DNA of 64,000 nucleotides from Cyprinodon diabolis. Taxonomy: Eukaryota > Chordata > Actinopteri > Cyprinodontiformes > Cyprinodontidae. This document shows, piece after piece, positions 57,690 to 64,000 of the stretch. Where the stretch lies: assembly GCA_030533445.1 (NCBI GenBank), contig CM060066.1, forward strand, positions 593,749 through 657,748, in the 5' to 3' direction. The position numbers and the translations under genes were made by a program. Under the pieces are notes generated by a model. That model ran no database searches. It was given only the letters and a program-made list of their open reading frames with translations, and had not been told where the DNA came from. The stretch's first letter is position 1, and every line of letters starts with the position of its first letter.

Positions 57690-59270
57690 ATAGTCTGACT
57701 TTAATCTCAGAATTCCGACTTTTTTCTCAGAATTCTGACAGATAACAAACATGTTAGCATCCAGCCATAGCCATGTCTGTTTTAGAGACTAGCTCTCTTG
57801 TTTTAATGACCTGCTGCTCCTCCATTAATGAGGCAACCCCTCGGCAACGTAAAAAGTTGCCTAATTCTGTCATTTTCCACCAATGTGTCACTGGCCACCT
57901 CAACAACTCACATCTTTATCAGTGAAGCTGAGAGCTCCACATCTCTTCCTTCATGGTGCCCATCTACATTAAGATCCACAATTCTCAGATTAAAGTCAGA
58001 ATTCTGAGGAAAAAAAAGTCAGAATTCTTAGAAAGAAAGTCAGAATTCTTAGAAAAAAGTCAGAATTCTGAGAAAAAAGTCGGAATTCTGAGAAAAAAGT
58101 CAGAATTCTTAGAAAACAAGTCAGAATTCTGAAAAAAAGTCGGAATTCTGAAAAAAAAGTCAGAATTCTTAGAAAAAAAGTCAGAATTCTGAGAAAAAAG
58201 TCGGAATTCTGAGAAAAAAGTCAGAATTCTTAGAAAAAAAGTCAGAATTCTGAGAAAAAAAGTCGGAATTCTGAGAAAAAAGTCAGAATTCTTAGAAAAC
58301 AAGTCAGAATTCTGAGAAAAAAGTCGGAATTCTGAAAAAAAAAGTCAGAATTCTTAGAAAAAAAGTCAGAATTCTGAGAAAAAAGTCGGAATTCTGAGAA
58401 AAAAGTCAGAATTCTTAGAAAAAAAGTCAGAATTCTTAGAAAAAAGTCAGAATTCTGAGAAAAAAGTCGGAATTCTGAGAAAAAAGTCAGAATTCTTAGA
58501 AAACAAGTCAGAATTCTGAGAAAAAAGTCGTAATTCTGAAAAAAAAAGTCAGAATTCTTAGAAAAAAAGTCAAAATTCTGAGAAAAAAGTCGGAATTCTG
58601 AGAAAAAAGTCAGAATTCTTAGAAAAAAAGTCAGAATTCTTAGAAAAAAGTCAGAATTCTGAGAAAAAAGTCGGAATTCTGAGAAAAAAGTCAGAATTCT
58701 GAGAAAAAAGTCGGAATTCTGAGAAAAAAGTCAGAATTCTGAGAAAAAAAGTCAGAATTCTTAGAAAAAAGTCAGAATTCTGAGAAAAAAAGTCGGAATT
58801 CTGAGAAAAAAGTCAGAATTCTGAGAAAAAAGTCGGAATTCTGAGAAAAAAGTCAGAATTCTGAGAAAAAAGTCAGAATTCGGAGAAAAAAAGTCAGAAT
58901 TCTTAGAAAAAAGTCAGAATTCTGAGAAAAAAGTCAGAATTCTGAGAAAAAAAGTCAGAATTCTTAGAAAAAAGTCAGAATTCTGAGAAAAAAGTCGGAA
59001 TTCTGAGAAAAAAGTCAGAATTCTTAGAAAAAAGTCGGAATTCTGAGAAAAAAGTCAGAATTCTGAGAAAAAAGTCGGAATTCTGAGAAAAAAGTCAGAA
59101 TTCTGAGAAAAAAGTCAGAATTCTGAGATTAAAGTCAGAATTCTGAGAAAAAAGTCAGAATTCTGAGATTAAAGTCAGAATTCTGAGAATCCCATGTTAA
59201 ACTGAAATAAAATTTAAAAATCAGTTAACTTTTTTTTTCAGTGGCCCTAATCCTCTTCCGTAGATTCAAA
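57690..59270. mobile_element. MITE-like dispersed repeat, copy 2, with expanded internal array
   Basis: The same element as 27690-28100: the left end has TCTCAGAATTCCGAC in inverted orientation, then the GCATCCAGCC...TAGCCATGTC body, and the right end is CCTCTTCCGTAGA. Between body and right end the single GTCAGAATTC unit of copy 1 has become an array of about 1.2 kb. Confidence 0.75.
57990..59190. repeat. 20-bp minisatellite (about 60 copies)
   Basis: Units of AGTCAGAATTCTGAGAAAAA, with variants CGGAATTC, TTCTTAGAA and A-run length changes of one or two bases. Nearly every unit contains GAATTC, and TTCTGAGAA or TTCTTAGAA, which match the STAT TTCNNNGAA motif. The last units carry GAGATTAAAGTC, like the unexpanded flank. 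Confidence 0.93.
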
Positions 59271-59799
59271 CTTAATCCTAACCTCCTGAGTTAATTATTG
59301 GATGAAGTCTTTCATTGAATCCTTTTTTACAGATATTTTTATTGCACATGTGAAAGGAAACAAACATTTTAAAATCTTTTCCAAAACCTTGGTTTGCATC
59401 AATCAACCATCAAACCTCAGCATCGGCTCCTCTCTGCTCTGCTTCTCCTGCCAACGCCGTGTTTCATTCCTGCTTTTAACAAAAAACAGCTAATATGTGA
59501 GAAACCCAACCGCTGCATAAAGGAGCCTCTGTTAGGCTGCAGTTTAGAAAGCTGAAACATGAGCCATGGGAAAGCTTCTGTAAGGTTCACATTGTTCATT
59601 TCCTGCTCCAGCAGCTTAAACTCTCCGATGGTACAAGCCTTGAATGGATGCATGATCAATGCTTTTTGTCTGAACGCTGATCCTTCAAGACGCAGCTGCA
59701 GAGAGAAACCAGCACAATGCTTGCCTTCCATAGCGCCAGGTTATTCTAACAGTTGGTGAGATTAACTAGTGATCTGTATCTTGTTGTGTTTTCCTGATT

Positions 59800-59991
59800 G
59801 TGACCCGTTTCGGCCCTGTGGATTTGGAGGGATTTTTCTGCCACAAACGCTTTGAACTTTCCCACTGGCTGTCTCGCCTCCAATTATGGATCCAATGGAC
59901 GCCATCGAACTTCTGGCCAGAGAAAAAACACGTAATATGTAGCCAACATTTGGAAGAAGAATGTTTTCAAGATGACTTGGATAATAGCGCG
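59800..59991 (+). pseudogene. THAP-domain remnant (transposase-type)
   Basis: A translated segment ending WTPSNFWPEKKHVICSQHLE then EECF has the second half of a THAP zinc finger: Trp-Pro-Ser, ICS.H and ECF. The first Cys pair is absent and there is no ATG. The reading frame stops making sense where the DNA element at 59992 begins. Probably a relic of a P-element- or Kolobok-like transposase, or of a THAP-gene exon. Confidence 0.45.
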
Positions 59992-61310
59992 CAGTGTTGG
60001 GCAAGCTGCTTGTCCAGTGTAGTGAGCTAAGCTATCAGTTAAGCTTCACTACACCAAAGCTACCATCTAAAGAATTATAGCAAGCTAAGTTACACTAATG
60101 TGTTAAAAGTAGCTTAACTACATCAGAAGCTACTTAACGTCGTACCAACCTAATGTCAACTCAAAATGAGTCTGATACACTGGTTAAAACATTTATTAAA
60201 GATCAGCCAATGACATATTATAGTGTAAACATTGCTTTATGATCAGCATAATAAAATAGAAACTGAACTAATTACTAGCAGACAAACTAGTAACCAATCT
60301 GCTGTTATTAGAACCGAATGAAAGGTACTGTGTAGTGTTCTACACATGGAGACATGGCTGTGAGTTAACATTCAATGGACATCTCTAGGGAAAACAAAAC
60401 CCTACAAAAGGCATCTTATTTCTTTAGGGTCTCCCTTAGAGAAAACTTCTTCAGACCTCAATTAAACAAATCGATTCAACAAATGAAACTGTTTACAAAA
60501 AAGGTGAAAAAATAAAGAAGCTAATTAAGAGATATATATACATTTATGTCTCACTGTATAATTTAATTTCTACCTACATATTTATTCATTGTATTTTTGG
60601 GGGCAATTAATTGAATGCTTATTTATTTATTGAGCATGTATTTATTTATGTATTTATTTTATATATGGTAGAGCTGTTCCTCCATACCTAAAAAATCTGA
60701 TCTGTGCAAATAAGCCTTAAAACAGATATATTTAAACACCCTGTCTGGTAAATTAGGCCATAAATATACAATATCTAAGTTTGGCTACTGCTCTCTAATG
60801 AGAATATCTTAGTGGCACTCATCAGATTTAACGATCTGGAAATTAAAGGCGCCAATAAAGTTAAAGCTGATATATTTTTCTCATTTTTATTTCAAAAAAT
60901 TGACTGAAGTTGCGTGTTTTAATGAGTGTTTGGCTATGTAGAACAAATGGCCACATGAGCTCTCTATGGCAAAGAACCGAAATTTGAACACGTACTTTTT
61001 ATCAGAGGATTCAACCAGTTTCATAATCTCTGAGGATAAGGCGCTCTGCTCCTGTCTCCTCCATCCTGTGTGTCTGTGGGTGTCATTCTTTGAGTTCCAC
61101 TGCAGTGCCCATGTTTCGTAGATACAGACCGGAGAGGCAGAATAGAGGCTAATGCGTGAATGTCCAACGAATAACTCCGATTGTTGTTTCAAAAATAGAA
61201 AACCTGCTTTCATTACTTAGTTTTGCCCTGGATTTTGTAGCGTTTGTGGACGCTACGTCGCTACTTGATAGAAATAATAACGTCACTACTGGAAAGTTAC
61301 TGGATAAATA
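59992..61310. mobile_element. DNA transposon or MITE with CAGTGTTGGGCAAGCT end
   Basis: Begins CAGTGTTGGGCAAGCTGCTT followed by AGCTAAGCTA/AAGCTAC-type repeats, as in abundant fish DNA elements. The proposed right end (TAGCGTTTGTGGACGCTACG, near 61240-61310) is uncertain. A 108-codon minus-strand frame at 60887-61213 is not recognised. Confidence 0.45.
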
Positions 61311-61325
61311 AAGCAGCGACGATAG

Positions 61326-61455
61326 GGACTTACAGTAATGGCGGCCATGTGAGAGGATGTGTATTCGCCGCTCCGCTGTTCCAGTTAAAGAATTAACTTA
61401 AAACTCCTTCCTTTCAAAAGAACTAAATAACAGATGAACACGTGAGCTCGGAATA
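61326..61455 (+). mobile_element. L1 5' UTR (partial)
   Basis: GGCGGCCATGTGAGAGGATG to the ORF1 start codon; position and continuity with ORF1 suggest the L1 5' UTR. The 5' limit is not defined. Confidence 0.45.
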
Positions 61456-61721
61456 ATGCCTAAAACAGCAAAAACAACCCAAGACGCAAGTGAAAAGGCG
61501 AAACAACACAAGCTAACGGAATACCATCTTCGAGTTGAAATGCAGAAAGCTAATGCTAGCTCATGCTCGGACCCGATGGCTGCTGCAGACAGAGAAGAGA
61601 ACCCGAAGTCGCAAAGCAGCAAGGTGGACGAAATACTTTCTGTTGTCAATTCGATTCAGAAGGATTTTTCCTCCAGATTTGACGAGGTTTTGGGCTCCAT
61701 TGAAGTGTAAGAAAAGATATA

Positions 61722-61923
61722 CAGGTGCTGGTCATAAAATTAGAATATCATGAAAAAGTAGATTGATTTCAGTAATTCCATTTAAAAAGTGAAACTTGTA
61801 TATTATATTCATACATTACATACAAACTCATATATTTCAGATGTTTATTTTGTTTAATTTTGATGATTACAAATGACAACAAATGAAAATCTCAAATTCA
61901 TCATATCAGAAAATTAGAATATT
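61722..61923. repeat. Tc1 left terminal inverted repeat (202 bp)
   Basis: Exact reverse complement of 63117-63318. Transposase-binding sites are expected near both ends of such long repeats (IR/DR layout); I did not mark them. Confidence 0.9.
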
Positions 61924-62040
61924 GTGAAAAGGTTCAAAATTGATGGCCCCTGGTGCCACACTCTAATCAGCTAATTAACTCAAACCACCTGCAAAAGCCT
62001 TTAAATGGTCTTTCAGTCTAGTTCTATAGGCTACACAATC

Positions 62041-63045
62041 ATGGGGAAGACTGCTGACTTGACAGTTGTCCAAAAGACGACCATCGACACCTTGCACAAG
62101 GAGGGCAAGACACAAAAGGTCATCGCTAAAGAGGCTGGCTGTTCACAGAGCTCAGTGTCCAAGCACATTAATAGAGAGGCGAAGGGAAGGAAAAGATGTG
62201 GTCGAAAAAAGTGTACAAGCAAGAGAGATAACCGCACCCTGGAGAGGATTGTGAAACAAAACCCATTCAAAAATGTGGGGGAGATTCACAAAGAGTGGAC
62301 TGCAGCTGGAGTGAGTGCTTCAAGAACCACCACACACAGACGTATGAAAGACATGGGTTTCTGCTGTCGCATTCCTTGTGTCAAGCCACTCTTGAACCAC
62401 AGACAGCGTCAGAAGCGTCTTGCCTGGGCTAAAGAGAAACAGGACTGGACTGCTGGTGAGTGGTCCAAAGTCATGTTCTCTGATGAAAGTAAATTTTGCA
62501 TTTCCTTTGGAAATCAAGGTCCCAGAGTCTGGAGGAAAAGAAGAGAGGCACTTCATCCACGTTGCTTGAAGTCCAGTGTAAAGTTTCCACAGTCAGTGAT
62601 GGTTTGGGGTGCCATGTCATCTGCTGGTGTTGGTCCATTGTGTTTTCTGAGGTCCAGGGTCAACGCAGCCACATACCAGGAAGTTTTAGAGCACTTCATG
62701 CTTCCTGCAGCTGACCAACTTTTTGGAGATGCAGATTTCATTTTCCAACAGGACTTGGCACCTGCACACAGTGCCAAAGCTACCAGTACCTGGTTGAAGG
62801 ACCATGGTATCCCTGTTCTTAATTGGCCAGCAAACTCTCCTGACCTTAACCCCATAGAAAATCTATGGGGTATTGTGAAGAAGAAGATGCAATACACCAG
62901 ACCCAACAATTCAGAAGAGCTAAAAGCCACTATTAGAGCAACCTGGGCTATCATAACACCTGAGCAGTGCCACAGACTGATCGACTCCATGCCACGCCGC
63001 ATTGCTGCAGTAATACAGGCCAAAGGAGGCCCAACTAAATACTGA
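62041..63045 (+). CDS. Tc1-like transposase, intact, 334 residues
   Basis: Cut-and-paste transposase acting on its own terminal repeats. I chose the ATG at 62041 (MGKTADLT) because Tc1 family transposases begin MGK; an in-frame ATG at 62005 would add 12 residues. Paired-like helix-turn-helix domains cover about residues 1-110, with a basic GRKRCGRKK motif at 49-57 as GRPR-like/nuclear-localisation segment. The DDE catalytic residues are all present: D148 (MFSDES), D238 (FQQDLAPAHS) and E273 (SPDLNPIENLW), giving the DD34E spacing. The length (334) is close to the usual 340. No stop or frameshift, so it may be active. Confidence 0.95.
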   Translation: MGKTADLTVVQKTTIDTLHKEGKTQKVIAKEAGCSQSSVSKHINREAKGRKRCGRKKCTSKRDNRTLERIVKQNPFKNVGEIHKEWTAAGVSASRTTTHRRMKDMGFCCRIPCVKPLLNHRQRQKRLAWAKEKQDWTAGEWSKVMFSDESKFCISFGNQGPRVWRKRREALHPRCLKSSVKFPQSVMVWGAMSSAGVGPLCFLRSRVNAATYQEVLEHFMLPAADQLFGDADFIFQQDLAPAHSAKATSTWLKDHGIPVLNWPANSPDLNPIENLWGIVKKKMQYTRPNNSEELKATIRATWAIITPEQCHRLIDSMPRRIAAVIQAKGGPTKY

Positions 63046-63116
63046 GTGCTGTACATGCTCATACTTTTCAGTTGGCCAACATTTCTATAAATCCTTTGTT
63101 TTTATTGGTCTTCAGT

Positions 63117-63318
63117 AATATTCTAATTTTCTGATATGATGAATTTGAGATTTTCATTTGTTGTCATTTGTAATCATCAAAATTAAACAAAATAAACATC
63201 TGAAATATATGAGTTTGTATGTAATGTATGAATATAATATACAAGTTTCACTTTTTAAATGGAATTACTGAAATCAATCTACTTTTTCATGATATTCTAA
63301 TTTTATGACCAGCACCTG
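63117..63318. repeat. Tc1 right terminal inverted repeat (202 bp)
   Basis: Partner of 61722-61923, ending CCAGCACCTG next to the TA duplication. Confidence 0.9.
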
Positions 63319-64000
63319 TAAATGACTGTACCCAACGAATGACAGAAACTGAAACACGTATTTCTGATGCGGAGATAGAAAGGCTACGATCCAAGGTGGA
63401 GGCGCTGGAGTCCAAGAAGAAAGACTTGGAAGATAAAGTTACAGATCTGGAGGCTCGGTGGAGACAGAACAACCTAAGGCTTGTCGGGCTGCTGGAGGGA
63501 GCTGAAGGGCAGAACCCATGTGAGTTCTTAGAGAAGTGGTTGCCGGAGACCCTCGGTGTTGGAGCGGTGATCATGGAAAGGGCGCATCGAATTGGACCCC
63601 GGAGAGACAGCACCGCAGCGCCCCGTACCTTAATGATGAGATTTCTCAGCCACAAGGATAAGCAGCGTGTTGCTCTAGCATCAAGAGCTAATACTGAAAT
63701 ACCAGAACCATCAAGTTCGGTTCTACCCAGATACTGCGGCGGATCTTTTCCAGCTTCGGAAGCAGTTTGACCCGATACGCACAGAACTACGCAAACTGGG
63801 TTTACGCCATGGGGTGGTTCACCCAGCCAAGTTAATGGTGACTTATCAAGACCGAACTCATGCTTTCAAAACAGCAGCAGCTGCGCGTGAGTTCTTACAG
63901 AGAATTCAGAAGAAAACTAACGAGGAGGTAACAAAGAGTTAAACGATCATACCGTTTCTTAGATGAACAGTTTGGGACTTTCTATAACTTTTGTATTTAC

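Larger units (their letters stand above)
61722..63318 (+). mobile_element. Tc1-like DNA transposon, full length (1597 bp)
   Basis: Flanked by the TA duplication expected of Tc1/mariner (61720-61721 and 63319-63320). Both ends start CAGGTGCTGGTCATAAAATT. The terminal repeats are 202 bp each and, base by base, I see no difference between them. Between them lies an intact transposase gene. It is inserted inside L1 ORF1, so it is younger than that L1 copy. The sequence belongs to a Tc1 group known from teleosts and lampreys. Confidence 0.95.
61456..63942 (+). pseudogene. L1 retrotransposon ORF1, broken by two indels and a Tc1 insertion
   Basis: ORF1p is the RNA-binding chaperone of L1. The N-terminal part starts at ATG 61456 (MPKTAKTTQDASEKAK). 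After the Tc1, a coiled coil with ISDAEIERLRSKVEALESKK, the RRM-like core (NNLRLVGLLEGAEGQNP, RAHRIGP) and the C-terminal domain (LRKLGLRHGVVHPAKLMVTY) follow to TAA at 63940-63942. A one-base loss near 61703 creates a stop at 61708; a one-base gain lies near 63701. Without the Tc1 and one TA, the span is 888 nt, the size expected for about 295 residues. ORF2 would lie right of the window. Confidence 0.8.

Noticed and set aside
58060..58302. 80-codon minus-strand frame rich in Phe/Leu/Ser
   Set aside because: Product of the 20-bp minisatellite.

Overview
The window reads as vertebrate nuclear DNA, almost certainly from a teleost fish. Coding sequence is split by GT-AG introns, and the space between exons is filled with fish-type transposons (L2/CR1-type LINE 3' ends, Penelope-like fragments, an L1 with a Tc1 nested in it, hAT-like ends) and long minisatellites. 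Nothing looks prokaryotic. Host genes occupy a small part of the 64 kb, and both are on the minus strand.

Left half (1-27.5 kb): this is the 5' end of a protein kinase N gene (pkn1-like). Exon 1 (26762-26782, coding MANDSVQ) lies beside a CpG-rich promoter block at about 26.8-27.5 kb. Exon 2 (524-718, start of the first HR1 domain) is about 26 kb further on, and the rest of the gene runs off the left edge. A phase-compatible candidate alternative first exon is at 1325-1366. The 26-kb intron holds Penelope-like GIY-YIG fragments, three LINE 3' ends, a 59-nt G run, a 17-bp minisatellite of almost 1 kb and a 13-bp minisatellite that ends in a perfect 46-bp palindrome close to the exon 1 donor.

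Middle (27.5-35.4 kb): intergenic sequence with a MITE-like repeat, a hAT-like fragment, a 1.4-kb 31-bp minisatellite flanked by a 270-bp duplication, and a LINE 3' end that keeps the C-terminus of its ORF2.

Right-centre (35.4-51.2 kb): a complete five-coding-exon gene that I identify as prr36 (proline-rich 36, BTBD8/APache-related C-terminus). The exons join in phase to 1268 codons plus stop. Its 7.8-kb intron carries a 25-bp minisatellite (about 1.1 kb, CCAAT-rich), a perfect 30-bp inverted repeat and a 21-bp minisatellite.

Right end (51.2-64 kb): sequence upstream of prr36, then a second copy of the MITE-like repeat in which a 20-bp unit has expanded to about 1.2 kb, a THAP-domain remnant, a DNA-transposon end, and an L1 ORF1 broken by two single-base indels and by a full-length Tc1. 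The Tc1 has an intact 334-codon transposase and identical 202-bp inverted repeats.

I found no clearly new biological system. The points most worth following are the fresh Tc1 nested in L1, the density of minisatellites rich in transcription-factor-like motifs beside or inside the two genes, and the MITE copy caught with a massively expanded internal repeat.
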